From Psychroflexus gondwanensis ACAM 44 (GTDB taxonomy: Bacteria > Bacteroidota > Bacteroidia > Flavobacteriales > Flavobacteriaceae): a DNA stretch of 64,000 nt. The stretch is from NCBI RefSeq assembly GCF_000355905.1, contig NZ_APLF01000011.1:18136-82135 (forward strand), written 5' to 3'. Position numbers and translations under genes: made by a program. The notes under the pieces are model-generated. The model was given only the letters and a program-made list of their open reading frames with translations, ran no database searches and was not told where the DNA came from. Below are positions 8,075 through 18,308 of this stretch, piece after piece (position 1 is the first letter of the stretch; every line of letters begins with the position of its first letter).

Positions 8075-8698
8075 TTATTTTCTTTGATGATATCTTTTGT
8101 GAAGCTGCTTTATGTCTTCGATTAAATCTCCTTTTGCAGGTCCTTTTATGTCAGCATCTTTTATAAGATCTTCAACTGGGATGAAATTAATAGGCGCGTC
8201 TTTTACACCAAATTCTTTTAACCATTCCCCCAGTTGATGGCTGGAATGTAAATATACCAACCCACCAATTTTAACCCAACCATGAGCTGTTGCACACATG
8301 GGGCAATGTTCACCACTGGTATACATGGTGGTATTTTTTCTTTCTTCTTCTGAAAGGTTTTCTGCTGCCCATTTTGCCAATTCAATTTCGGGGTGTGCCA
8401 ACACGTTGATCTCATTTACCCGATTGCGAGCAGTAGCGATTACTTCATCCCTTTGGTTTACCAAGATGGAACCAAAAGGCTCATCGCCAGCCATAAGTGC
8501 ATCTTCGGCTAAAATAAGGCATTGCTTAAGATACTTCAGGTCTTTTTCTGTGAGCTCAGCTTTAGAATTTTCTATATTATTCCCATCGCTAAGAGTTGAG
8601 GAGTCGAGGGAATAATTGTTTTGATTCATTTTTTTTGAAGTATTACAACCCACAACGGCTATCGCAACAAGTAAAAGGCTAATTGTTCTATATTTCAT
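8075..8698 (-). CDS. Lipoprotein-type nucleoside/guanine deaminase family protein
   Basis: The 207-residue product opens with a lipobox signal (MKYRTISLLLVAIAVVGC, Cys18), so it should be exported and lipidated. The mature part is a cytidine/guanine deaminase fold: LAEDALMAGDEPFGSILVN, the zinc/catalytic HPEIE in place of the usual HAE, and EHCPMCATA with the second and third ligands. Family members deaminate purine or pyrimidine bases in the cytoplasm, so a lipidated periplasmic form is unusual. It sits between two broken genes of an apparent nucleobase/nitrogen locus but is itself intact. Confidence 0.82.
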   Translation of the reverse strand: MKYRTISLLLVAIAVVGCNTSKKMNQNNYSLDSSTLSDGNNIENSKAELTEKDLKYLKQCLILAEDALMAGDEPFGSILVNQRDEVIATARNRVNEINVLAHPEIELAKWAAENLSEEERKNTTMYTSGEHCPMCATAHGWVKIGGLVYLHSSHQLGEWLKEFGVKDAPINFIPVEDLIKDADIKGPAKGDLIEDIKQLHKRYHQRK

Positions 8699-8772
8699 TT
8701 TGAATTATTTTTATGATACATTGATTGTAGATTTTTCATCCGTTTCAGTTAAACTGGTTGTCTGCTTTCTCA

Positions 8773-10026
8773 TCAGAAATAAATTTTCGCCTTCTTGTTA
8801 GAAAATGTTTGTTTACCATTTTTAAATCCTGCCAGTGGTTGAGCGATTTCACGAATGACATCTATAGCGCTTTTAGCCTCTAAAACTACAAAATTTGCGG
8901 GGGCTCCACTCTCGATAGTCACCTGCATAGATAAAAGTTGAGCGGCATTTTTAGTGATCATATCAAAGACTTCCTCTATAGCTTGGTCTTTGGAAAGTTG
9001 AGTGACATTAGCATACAGGTTTGCCATTCGAACAAGAGAGGCATCGCCAAAAGGAGTAAAGGCATTGAGAATATTATTGCTCGAAATAGTTGTAGAAACC
9101 CGATGTTTATTCAATTCATTAGCATTTACCATCCCTCTTGGGGTTAGAGAATCTTCATTACGGCCATTTAAAAAAATATCAGTTGCTGGTAAAACAGTAA
9201 GTGTAATTCCCCCTTCATTAAGAAGTTGGGCCATTATTTTGCGTTGTTCTCTAGACATCGCAGTAAGTTTAGTAACGTGCCCTATAGAAACACGACCTTG
9301 GTAATTTCGTTTTATGGTTTCTTCTACAACCTTTGGAATGCTAGAATGATTAGGATTTAAATCAAAATCGAGATGAAAGTCTACATTGACGTTATGTTTC
9401 TGAGCCAAGTCAAAAATCATTTCTATATGCTTTTCAGGGTCTTCATCTTTATAGGGACATCCGCCTACAAGATTGGCGCCGTTTTGTAAAGCCTCATCTA
9501 GCAGCTTGTGAGTTTTCATTTCTTGCGTAAGCCCTTCTTGGGCAAAAGCACAAATTTCTATATCGATAGCGAAAGCATATTTTTCACGTACTTTTTTAAT
9601 AGCTTCAAAAGAGCGCAACTCAGTCTTAGAATCTGTTTCTACAAAAGTACGTAGCCCCATAGTTCCTTTTTTAATAGCCTTTTCTATGACGTAGCTTGCA
9701 CGAGTAAAAACATCTTTTTCTGTAAATTCTTTCTTGGCCTTTCCAGTTTCGGCAACCGCCTCGTCTAGCGTTCCTTATTCAATCGTACACCGGTCCAAAA
9801 TACAGGCTTTGTCTAAGTGAATATGGCTTTCGTAAAATCCTGAGCAAACAAACTGGTGGTTGGCATCATAGATTTTTTCAGCCAGCAAACTTCGACTTAC
9901 TTCAGTATCAACATCATTGGGATTTACCAGTTCACTTATTCTACCATTTTTAACGGCAATGTGAACGGCTTCTTGGTATTCATTTAGTAATGCATTGGTG
10001 ATGATCAAATCAAAATTCTTGTCCAT
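8773..10026 (-). pseudogene. Amidohydrolase (cytosine deaminase-like), one nonsense codon
   Basis: A single frame runs from ATG 10026 to the stop at 8773 (417 codons) and is interrupted only by TAA at 9775-9777, in the context DRCTIE-stop-GTLDEA, where GAA (Glu) is expected. Family motifs are present on both sides: the metal site SGFYESHIHLDKA before the stop, and DFHLDFDLNP, SIGHVTKLTAM and NNILNAFTPFGDASL after it. In CodA the last motif carries the catalytic Asp; here Asn-Asn stands there, which may be a subfamily trait. A downstream fragment could start at 9660, but it would lack the first metal ligands. The start is 1 bp from the end of the MFS remnant. Confidence 0.85.
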
Positions 10027-10027
10027 G

Positions 10028-10365
10028 TTAAACTGTTTTACTTTGAAATATTAAATGTACCACAACAGTAGCAATGGAAAGAAACTCCTAAAACAGACAT
10101 CCCAGCCCAACCGAAATGTTCTTAAAAATATGCTCCTAAGCTAGTGGCAGAGGCACCTCCTATAAAAAAAAACCGACCATGAAAATGATGTTAACACGGT
10201 TTCCAGACTCTGGATTTTTTCTAAAAATGATATTTTGATTTGTAATATGCAATGTTTGTATTCCTCGATCTACCAGAATTATATCTAAGATAAGACCAAT
10301 AATGGAGTTCCCAGAATAGTAAAATATTACCCCGAGTAATCACCAAAATCATCGCTGAGAAAAGA
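10028..10365 (-). pseudogene. MFS transporter remnant (C-terminal end only)
   Basis: Translation of the minus strand with frame changes gives a typical MFS C-terminus: IIGLILDIILVDRGIQTLHITNQNIIF, RKNPESGNRVNIIFMVGF, a frameshift at the 9-base A run at 10164-10172, then IGGASATSLGAYF, an internal TAA, EHFGWAGMSVLGVS, another shift, and VVVHLIFQSKTV ending at TAA 10028-10030. The first two thirds of the gene are missing. It ends 1 bp before the amidohydrolase start, so the two once formed a transporter-enzyme operon. Between 10366 and 10523 nothing is recognisable. Confidence 0.75.
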
Positions 10366-10523
10366 ATAATTTTGTGTTAGTACCTTTTCAATTCAATAAC
10401 ACAAACTACTTTGTTTTTTAGAACTATTCCGCCGTTGGTTTTTCAACAGTCTAAAAGTTTGTTATAACTATCAAAAAGGCATAAGCTAGAAATATGTTTT
10501 TTTACTAACTTTAGAATAAAACG

Positions 10524-11306
10524 ATGCCAGAACTACCAGAAGTACAGGGTTATAAAACCTATATAGACAGCACCTCATTGCATCAACGCATTACCGAAGT
10601 AGATTGTCGGGATACCAAATTACTCAAAAAGCCCAAGGCAGATTTCGACGCTTATCTTTATAATCAAGAACTTACAGAGACCCAGCGCATTGGAAAATAT
10701 TTGTTTCTTAAAACCACAGGAAAAAAAATACTGGTTATGCATTTTGGGATGACTGGACGCCCACACTATTATAAAAATGAAGAAGATCGACCAAAATTTG
10801 GTCATTTGGAGCTAAGCTTCGAAAATGGATTTCATTTTGCCTTTGAGAATAAGCGAAAGTTTGGGTGGTGGGACCTTATAGATTCTATCGCCGATTTTAA
10901 AGCATCGCATAAACTTAGTGACGACGCTAGAGATTTAACGCTTGAAGATTTTAAGCAGTCGTTTAATGGTCGTAAAACAGACATTAAGAAAATTATCATG
11001 GATCAAAGTGTTGCTGCGGGAGTAGGGAATTGGATGGCAGATGAAATTTTATACCAGTCGAAAATCCATCCTACCAAAAAAGTGATAGAAATGACAGATA
11101 CGGATATAAAAAGCGTCTTTGATGCTATGAAAAAAGTCATTGAGGTTGCCATTGAAAATCACGCCCATTATAAGGATTTCCCTAAAACCTTTTTGATGCA
11201 CTTTAGAAAAGAAGGAGCGACCTGTTACCATACGGGTGCCCAAATAGAGAAGATAAAAGTTGGTGGCAGAACGACCTATTTTTCGCCTCAGTGGCAGGAA
11301 TTATAG
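10524..11306 (+). CDS. Fpg/Nei-family DNA glycosylase without zinc finger
   Basis: The N-terminus MPELPEVQGY contains the catalytic Pro2 and Glu3 of Fpg/Nei bifunctional glycosylases, and GKYLFLKT supplies the conserved Lys. The helix-two-turns-helix motif KKIIMDQSVAAGVGNWMADEIL is present. The C-terminal zinc finger is degenerate: CYHTG replaces C-x-x-C and TYFSPQWQ replaces YCPxCQ, so three of four Cys are lost (to Thr, Ser, Trp). Length (260) is normal. It should excise oxidised bases; known zincless members (for example NEIL1) keep activity through a structural mimic of the finger, so loss of function cannot be assumed. Confidence 0.9.
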   Translation: MPELPEVQGYKTYIDSTSLHQRITEVDCRDTKLLKKPKADFDAYLYNQELTETQRIGKYLFLKTTGKKILVMHFGMTGRPHYYKNEEDRPKFGHLELSFENGFHFAFENKRKFGWWDLIDSIADFKASHKLSDDARDLTLEDFKQSFNGRKTDIKKIIMDQSVAAGVGNWMADEILYQSKIHPTKKVIEMTDTDIKSVFDAMKKVIEVAIENHAHYKDFPKTFLMHFRKEGATCYHTGAQIEKIKVGGRTTYFSPQWQEL

Positions 11307-11454
11307 ATACTAGAACGGTCTAGGATTCCTCAAGTTGACAAAGTAGGGGCGAAGGCAAGGCGGCTTATATTTAATTTGTTATTTGATCTTTAAACTATCA
11401 CTTTTCACTTAATTGCCCGCTATTTGCGCTTAACCAAAATTGGCAAAGTGTTTT

Positions 11455-11943
11455 TTATAAATCCAAAATCCCGAATGCTTCTGTGTGAGGAATATCGATT
11501 GAGATAATTGAGAATTTTGGAGAAATCCCTCTTTTAAGAAGCTCTAATGTATTTTTGGATCTTACATCGGATGTAACGAAGTGAGATATCGTTTTATCAA
11601 GGTCAGCTTGGGCGAATAGCTTAGAGTCGTTTGGAATAATTGCTCGAGGAGTCAACTTTTCAATTTCCACTTTATTCTCGCTAAAAATTATATTCGCAAA
11701 AACTCCTGTTCTTTCAGCTTCTTTTAAATTGAAGGATAATATCTGAAGATTTTTTAAAGGTAAATCTTCTAATTTTCCCATTACACAATATTCTGCAACC
11801 GAAATAGTTGAAATTTTTGTGATGATTTCATTTTCCAAAAAATACCTATAAAAGCCAACTGCATTTTTATGAAGAGGATCTTTATCGTTTAGAAGTCTAA
11901 TAAAGAAACTTGTATCAAGTAGAACACTATGCTTCATACCCAC
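11455..11943 (-). CDS. PIN-domain protein, candidate toxin nuclease
   Basis: The 162-residue protein begins with HSVLLDTSFFIRLLND, the first acidic site of a PIN domain. STISVAEYCVMG supplies the second and IIPNDSKLFAQADLD the third, and SHFVTSDVRS closes the fold. PIN domains are metal-dependent RNases, often VapC-type toxins. The upstream gene overlaps it by 17 bp, which suggests translational coupling as in toxin-antitoxin modules, but the partner (259 residues) is far larger than usual VapB antitoxins. A stand-alone RNase role is the alternative. Confidence 0.85.
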   Translation of the reverse strand: MGMKHSVLLDTSFFIRLLNDKDPLHKNAVGFYRYFLENEIITKISTISVAEYCVMGKLEDLPLKNLQILSFNLKEAERTGVFANIIFSENKVEIEKLTPRAIIPNDSKLFAQADLDKTISHFVTSDVRSKNTLELLKRGISPKFSIISIDIPHTEAFGILDL

Positions 11944-12706
11944 CTCTCATATTTAATAACCATTCATCTGCATCTATTCCTTTCCAGTTATTTTTAGCCT
12001 TATTAATTAAAGTTTTCAGATAATCATTATCAAATTTAGGATTGTAGTCTATTAACTCAACTAGTTTTAATGATTTAGTATCAACTTCTCCTGTATCCAT
12101 ATTTTGCTTGCCAGTTGCTCTTACACCGTAGTTTTTATATAGTAAATTATCTTCCCTTTCTTTTAAAAATTCTTCTCCAGTTTCTATAGAAAGATATCCA
12201 TAGTCAGAAGTATCTATATGAATATTTGCTTTGCTTTTCCCTCCGGCATCTTTTAAAATACCATAGAAGTAAAATTCAGCATCAACCCATGTATTTTCAG
12301 TTCTAAAGAATTTCGTAGAAGGATTTATTTTCAATTCAGCATCTTTTTCTAAAGACGTTTTAATTTGAAATTCATAATTCTTTTGACGAGATATTTTTTG
12401 AATCTCTTCAATTGCTCTTGCAGTCCTTAATTCAAGAAAATCAATATTATTTTGTGATTGGATTTGCGATAAAAGAGCACTAAATCCTATGACTGCTTGA
12501 ATGGATGTTTTGAAAATATGTCGAACAGACCCTTCTTGAATATCGTAGGTAATAATAGGTCTGTCTTTTTTATGAGTAGGGTATAGCAAATCTTCCACAT
12601 TTTGCAGTAAATATGCAATTTGTTTAATATCATAATTATCCGGACTTAAATTAAGATTCCCGGATTTTCCTACAACTCGAATTTCTATGCCACCAATTTT
12701 TTCCAC
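11927..12706 (-). CDS. Unknown protein overlapping the PIN-domain gene
   Basis: No family is recognised in this 259-residue protein. It opens with EIRVVGKSGNLNLSPDNYDIKQIAYLLQNVEDLLYP, has a hydrophobic stretch IFKTSIQAVIGFSALLSQI around 64-82, a mixed beta region with AEFYFYGILKDAGGKSKANIHI, and a C-terminal LVELIDYNPKFDNDYLKTLINKAKNNWKGIDADEWLLNMRGGYEA. No signal peptide or DNA-binding motif is obvious. The 17-bp overlap with the PIN gene makes the two one transcriptional and translational unit, so it may be a neutraliser, adaptor or targeting subunit for the nuclease. Confidence 0.75.
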   Translation of the reverse strand: MEKIGGIEIRVVGKSGNLNLSPDNYDIKQIAYLLQNVEDLLYPTHKKDRPIITYDIQEGSVRHIFKTSIQAVIGFSALLSQIQSQNNIDFLELRTARAIEEIQKISRQKNYEFQIKTSLEKDAELKINPSTKFFRTENTWVDAEFYFYGILKDAGGKSKANIHIDTSDYGYLSIETGEEFLKEREDNLLYKNYGVRATGKQNMDTGEVDTKSLKLVELIDYNPKFDNDYLKTLINKAKNNWKGIDADEWLLNMRGGYEA

Positions 12707-12886
12707 AAATCAAAAATACAATTATTTTAAATTGGAGTTAGAATTTTGTTGAAATATCTTGCACAACAATCATGGTTAGCTTAAATGGAGTGGGTTAGGA
12801 ACTCGGATTTGTAGGCTTCGCCTAAGTTTTGTTCTGAAGTTAATTATTTTCTTTAAAACTTATTCGACTATTTGTGATATGCGTTG

Positions 12887-13018
12887 TTACGTTGTAGAAT
12901 CTAATTTTGAAATAAACTCTTCAAGCGTTCTTTCATCCATTCTTTCTTTTAAATCATTGGATAAATTAATTAATCTATTTTCATTGAAAGCTGGATTCAA
13001 GATATCTTGAATTAACAT
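12887..13018 (-). CDS. Small ORF (43 aa) overlapping the nuclease-like gene
   Basis: An ATG at 13016-13018, preceded by an AAAGGA sequence, opens a 43-codon frame (MLIQDILNPAFNENRL... EEFISKLDSTT). It overlaps the 3' end of the nuclease-like gene in another frame. The composition is protein-like, amphipathic and charged. It could be a small coupled gene, or the true C-terminus of the upstream gene after a frameshift. A shift in the T8 run just upstream would meet stop codons, so a simple homopolymer error does not join them. Confidence 0.35.
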   Translation of the reverse strand: MLIQDILNPAFNENRLINLSNDLKERMDERTLEEFISKLDSTT

Positions 13019-13364
13019 TTTCCTTTATATTAAAAAAAACAGATTCAACTTCTAAATCAGTTGAACTCTTTTCAGAAATATAAGGTTTGTAATTTATACC
13101 AATAGTATAATCTTGAGGATAATGTTCAAGCAGTTTTGTTTTTAATTTTTGATGAAAATTATTTAAATAGCGTTCTCGTTGACGCAAATCTGATCCTTTT
13201 GGCGAGTAGTCGGGATAGAATTCCGTCACTTCACAACCAATTTTCTTTCCTTTCCCTCTTAAGATAAAATCAGGAGATTCAAAATCTTCAATTTCATAAG
13301 ATTGATTGGACGCTTGAAGATATTTTTCAACTGCCAATCTCTCTATTTCTTTTGCTGTTAGCAT
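12981..13364 (-). CDS. PD-(D/E)XK nuclease-like hypothetical protein
   Basis: A 127-residue protein of unknown family. The segment ESPDFILRGKGKKIGCEVTEFYPD resembles the PD-(D/E)XK core (Asp, then E-x-T in place of E-x-K) and is followed by a helix rich in R, Q and K. The end of the frame (NVNSRYLESSFQ) is not obviously conserved and a second short frame overlaps it, so the C-terminus may be truncated. It lies near the PIN module, within a run of accessory genes. The nuclease assignment is inference from a short motif. Confidence 0.55.
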   Translation of the reverse strand: MLTAKEIERLAVEKYLQASNQSYEIEDFESPDFILRGKGKKIGCEVTEFYPDYSPKGSDLRQRERYLNNFHQKLKTKLLEHYPQDYTIGINYKPYISEKSSTDLEVESVFFNIKENVNSRYLESSFQ

Positions 13365-13791
13365 GATTTGTAAATGTTACACAACTCGTTATATCAATAC
13401 AACACTACACATTTATCTGAAATTACTCCTGGATAAACTAACAAAAAAAATCAGGTTTGAATAATATCAATACTAGGTTGTGTTTACTAAATTAATACAT
13501 AAAAACTGCACCCACCACTAGAATTATCCTTTATGAGCTGTTTTTTGATCAGTAGGTCCCTTCTTTAAAATATAGTGCTATCAGCTTGCTCTTGTTTTAT
13601 AACTCTCCTTCGACTCGGACTCATTTTTAAAAGCCTTGTCGCATAAACTTATAGCATAAATAGGCTTGAGGCGCTTGATCCCTAGCTTCTTTCTTTAAAT
13701 GAAGCTATTGGTTCTTAATTATGAATCTTAACAACTGACCAATATCATTTCTTGCTGAGCTAAAGCCATTTACTTTTAGTCCAGATAAAGG
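13365..13791. other. Gene-poor spacer upstream of mlaE
   Basis: These 427 bases hold no convincing gene or family remnant on either strand, although a short frame runs antisense through the mlaE start. No strong -7 box at a good distance from mlaE and no clear terminator hairpin were found. The mla promoter must lie here, but I cannot place it. Confidence 0.4.
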
Positions 13792-14574
13792 ATGATATTG
13801 GAGAAGACAAATTCTATAGCGGTCAAAACGAAACGCTTTTTCGAAGAAATAGGAGATATGACCTATTTCGCAATTCGCTTTTTTAAAGAAGTAGTCACGT
13901 CTCCTTTTGAATGGAAGGAGTTGATTCGGCAATGCTTCCAGATGGGAAACCGTTCTTTTCTTCTAGTAGGGGTGACGGGGTTTATTTTAGGACTGGTTTT
14001 TACCCTTCAGTCCAGACCGACTTTGCTAGAACTTGGAGCTGTTTCTTGGATGCCCTCCATGGTGAGTATTTCTATTGTTCGCGAAATTGGTCCTGTTATC
14101 ATTTCTTTAATTTGTGCAGGAAGAATTGGCTCTAGCATTGGAGCTGAACTTGGGAGTATGAAGGTGACCGAGCAGATTGATGCCATGGAAGTCTCAGGGA
14201 CCAACCCGTTTAAATACCTTGTGGTCACTCGTATATTAGCAACCACATTAATGCTTCCTTTGCTTATTATTATGGGCGATGCTGTGGCTCTTTTTGGATC
14301 TGCCATTGTTGAAAATTTAAAGGGAGATGTGTCTTACGTGCTTTACTTTAATAAAGTATTTGACGCCCTTAAGTTTAGCGATGTCATTCCTGCGACGGTC
14401 AAGTCATTTTTCTTTGGTTTTGCTATTGGATTGGTAGGGTGTTATAAAGGATACAACTGCTCGAAAGGAACAGTTGGTGTTGGAGAAGCTTCTAATGCCG
14501 CTGTGGTTTATACCTCTATGTTGTTGTTTGTAATCGACTTTATTGCTGTTTTTTTAACCGATATATTCTTTTAA
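13792..14574 (+). CDS. mlaE: MlaE-type phospholipid transport permease
   Basis: The 260-residue integral membrane protein has about five hydrophobic spans and the MlaE/YrbE signature: REIGPVIISLICAGRIGSSIGAELGSMKVTEQIDAMEVSGTNPFKYLVVTRI. MlaE dimers form the inner-membrane permease of the Mla ABC system, which moves phospholipid between inner and outer membranes to keep outer-leaflet asymmetry. The ATPase gene follows after 2 bp and the MCE subunit after that. ATG at 13792 gives a normal family length. Confidence 0.93.
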   Translation: MILEKTNSIAVKTKRFFEEIGDMTYFAIRFFKEVVTSPFEWKELIRQCFQMGNRSFLLVGVTGFILGLVFTLQSRPTLLELGAVSWMPSMVSISIVREIGPVIISLICAGRIGSSIGAELGSMKVTEQIDAMEVSGTNPFKYLVVTRILATTLMLPLLIIMGDAVALFGSAIVENLKGDVSYVLYFNKVFDALKFSDVIPATVKSFFFGFAIGLVGCYKGYNCSKGTVGVGEASNAAVVYTSMLLFVIDFIAVFLTDIFF

Positions 14575-14576
14575 AT

Positions 14577-15314
14577 ATGAAGCAGGTTGTTTTAGAACTA
14601 AAGGATTTACGAAAAAGTTTTGGTGACAATCATGTGTTGAATGGTTTTAACCTAAAACTCTACGAAGGCGAAAACCTTGTCGTTATGGGTAAATCTGGAT
14701 CTGGAAAATCGGTAATGATAAAATGCTTAGTCGGTTTGATGGGTGCTGATAGCGGATCTATTAAAATTAAAAATGACGATATTGTCTCTTTGGGCCAAAG
14801 AGAATTGGACATTTTGCGGACCGAAATTGGATTTTTATTTCAAGGAAGCGCTTTGTACGATTCTATGACGGTTCGAGAAAATCTCGAATTCCCTTTAAGA
14901 AGAAACAAAGACAAGATAAACACCGGTCAGACGACAGAAGAGCTTGTTGTGGAAGCTTTAGAAAATGTAGGTTTAGTGAGCGCTATCGATTTGATGCCTG
15001 CAGAGCTTTCTGGAGGAATGCAACGCCGGGTAGCTTTAGCCAGAGCCTTGATTTTGAAGCCGAAGATTATATTATACGATGAGCCTACCACAGGTCTCGA
15101 TCCTATTACCTCCAAAGAAATTATTCAGCTTATGCGAACTATACAAAAAACCTATAAAACATCGTCTTTAATTATCACTCACGATGTGGATTGTGCTCGA
15201 GTGATTAGTAATAGGATGATCTTGCTCGTTGATGGTATTAATTATGCTGAAGGCACTTTTGAAGAGCTTTCCACGTCTGAAGATCCTAAAATTAAAGCCT
15301 TTTTTAAAAATTAA
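14577..15314 (+). CDS. mlaF: MlaF-type ABC transporter ATPase
   Basis: The 245-residue ATPase has Walker A GKSGSGKSV (about 38-46), Q-loop FLFQGSALYDSMTVREN, signature LSGGMQRRVALARAL, Walker B IILYDEPTTGLDP and H-loop ITHD. FQGSALYDSMTVREN is typical of the Mla/Mkl branch. It powers phospholipid transport with the MlaE permease encoded 2 bp upstream and the MCE protein 5 bp downstream, in the cytoplasm at the inner membrane. Confidence 0.94.
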   Translation: MKQVVLELKDLRKSFGDNHVLNGFNLKLYEGENLVVMGKSGSGKSVMIKCLVGLMGADSGSIKIKNDDIVSLGQRELDILRTEIGFLFQGSALYDSMTVRENLEFPLRRNKDKINTGQTTEELVVEALENVGLVSAIDLMPAELSGGMQRRVALARALILKPKIILYDEPTTGLDPITSKEIIQLMRTIQKTYKTSSLIITHDVDCARVISNRMILLVDGINYAEGTFEELSTSEDPKIKAFFKN

Positions 15315-15319
15315 GTTAT

Positions 15320-17160
<1,841 letters not shown>

Positions 17161-17296
17161 TTTTGAATCTGAATAGATTGCATCCACTATTTATAGGCGC
17201 TTTGGTAAGCCTACACGAGGCAAAGACATTCCCAAAGGCTTATCAAACGGCTTACAAGTTACAACTCAATTGTGCTAAGTACTAAAACTTAAAATT

Positions 17297-17875
17297 ATGG
17301 AAATGACAAAGTATTCTAAACTCTATCGAATTATTCATTGGGCAATAGCAGTTTCATTTCTGTTATTGTTAATTACGATCTTTTTGCGATTAACGTGGAT
17401 GAACAAGTATAATGTGGCTGCTATCATACAAGAGTATTTGAGTGATACTGGCCAGAATTTATCTCAAGAACAACTCATTGTTTTAGCAAAAGAAATAAGA
17501 CAGCCCATGTGGAACTGGCATATTTATTTAGGATATATATTGACAGGATTATTCAGTCTGCGTTTTATTCTTCCTCTTTTTGGAAAAATGAATTTTCAAA
17601 ATCCTTTTGGTAAAAATCTATCCACTAAGGAGAAATTTCAAAAATGGACCTATATCATTTTTTATGTCTGTGTTGTTATTTCGTTAGCTACTGGCCTCAT
17701 AATAGAATTTGGACCAAAAGAATTAAAAAAGCCAATGGAAGAAATCCATGTACTCGGTATTTATTACTTGATTGGATTTATCGTACTCCACGTGGCTGGT
17801 ATACTTATAGCAGAATTTACAGACCAAAAAGGAATTATTTCAAGGATAGTAAGTGGCTCAAAAAAGGGAAATTAA
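17297..17875 (+). CDS. Cytochrome b561/b-type membrane protein
   Basis: A 192-residue protein with four hydrophobic segments and His at positions expected for heme ligands: YRIIHWAIAVSF in helix 1, WNWHIYLGYILTG in helix 2, EIHVLGIYYLIGFIVLHVAGI in helices 3-4. This matches the cytochrome b561/Ni-Fe hydrogenase cytochrome b superfamily, di-heme electron carriers in the inner membrane. It lies 136 bp after the katG fusion. The electron donor and acceptor are unknown. Confidence 0.85.
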   Translation: MEMTKYSKLYRIIHWAIAVSFLLLLITIFLRLTWMNKYNVAAIIQEYLSDTGQNLSQEQLIVLAKEIRQPMWNWHIYLGYILTGLFSLRFILPLFGKMNFQNPFGKNLSTKEKFQKWTYIIFYVCVVISLATGLIIEFGPKELKKPMEEIHVLGIYYLIGFIVLHVAGILIAEFTDQKGIISRIVSGSKKGN

Positions 17876-18018
17876 AAAGCACGAAAGCACAACAAATAGC
17901 GAGTTGTATAAATACCCAAAAAAGATGGATTGATGGTTAAAAAAAAACAGATAATTGACCACTTTTTTTTGAGCTATAAAGTCAAATAATACTAAACAAA
18001 TTTTATATTGAGGATGCG

Positions 18019-18229
18019 ATGTTAGATTCTACTCTTGCGATCTCTCTTATCGATAATTGGGTAAAATTCAATTTGCGATATATCGTCGATCATAAAAAAC
18101 GTAGGCTAACTCAGCATTTGCTAAACGAGGAGATTTATAAAAAAAATAAAAGAGACTGAAGGTCAAGTACGAATGGCCTCTACCACTTTAGAAGTGATTA
18201 AGATTCCTGATATAAAGAGTAGATCATAA
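18019..18229 (+). pseudogene. Mechanosensitive channel (MscS-like) C-terminal remnant
   Basis: The translation DSTLAISLIDNWVKFNLRYIVDHKKRRLTQHLLNEEIYKK, then after removal of one A from the 8-base run at 18139-18146, IKETEGQVRMASTTLEVIKIPDIKS-stop, resembles the cytoplasmic C-terminus of MscS-family channels as I remember it in flavobacteria. The membrane and beta domains are missing and the frame is broken, so this is a remnant. Assignment is moderate because only about 70 residues remain. The surrounding spacer 17876-18308 holds nothing else recognisable. Confidence 0.5.
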
Positions 18230-18308
18230 GCTTCACTTTAGTTGAGAAATGTCATAGGATTTTACAGAATTAATAGTTAAGTTTAAACTGAAATAAAAAT
18301 TAAAAGCT

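Noticed and set aside
12707..13390. Spacers with ACAAC/GTTGT and CACAAATAG-like words that recall integron attC or IS ends
   Set aside because: Similar words also occur near 17890, but no symmetrical attC structure or integrase gene could be shown.
13705..13932. A 75-codon antisense frame across the mlaE start
   Set aside because: It overlaps a clear MlaE permease gene in the opposite direction and has no recognisable motifs.
17161..17296. An open frame after the katG fusion (HPLFIGALVSLHEAKTF)
   Set aside because: It is short, has no start codon context and no confident family match.
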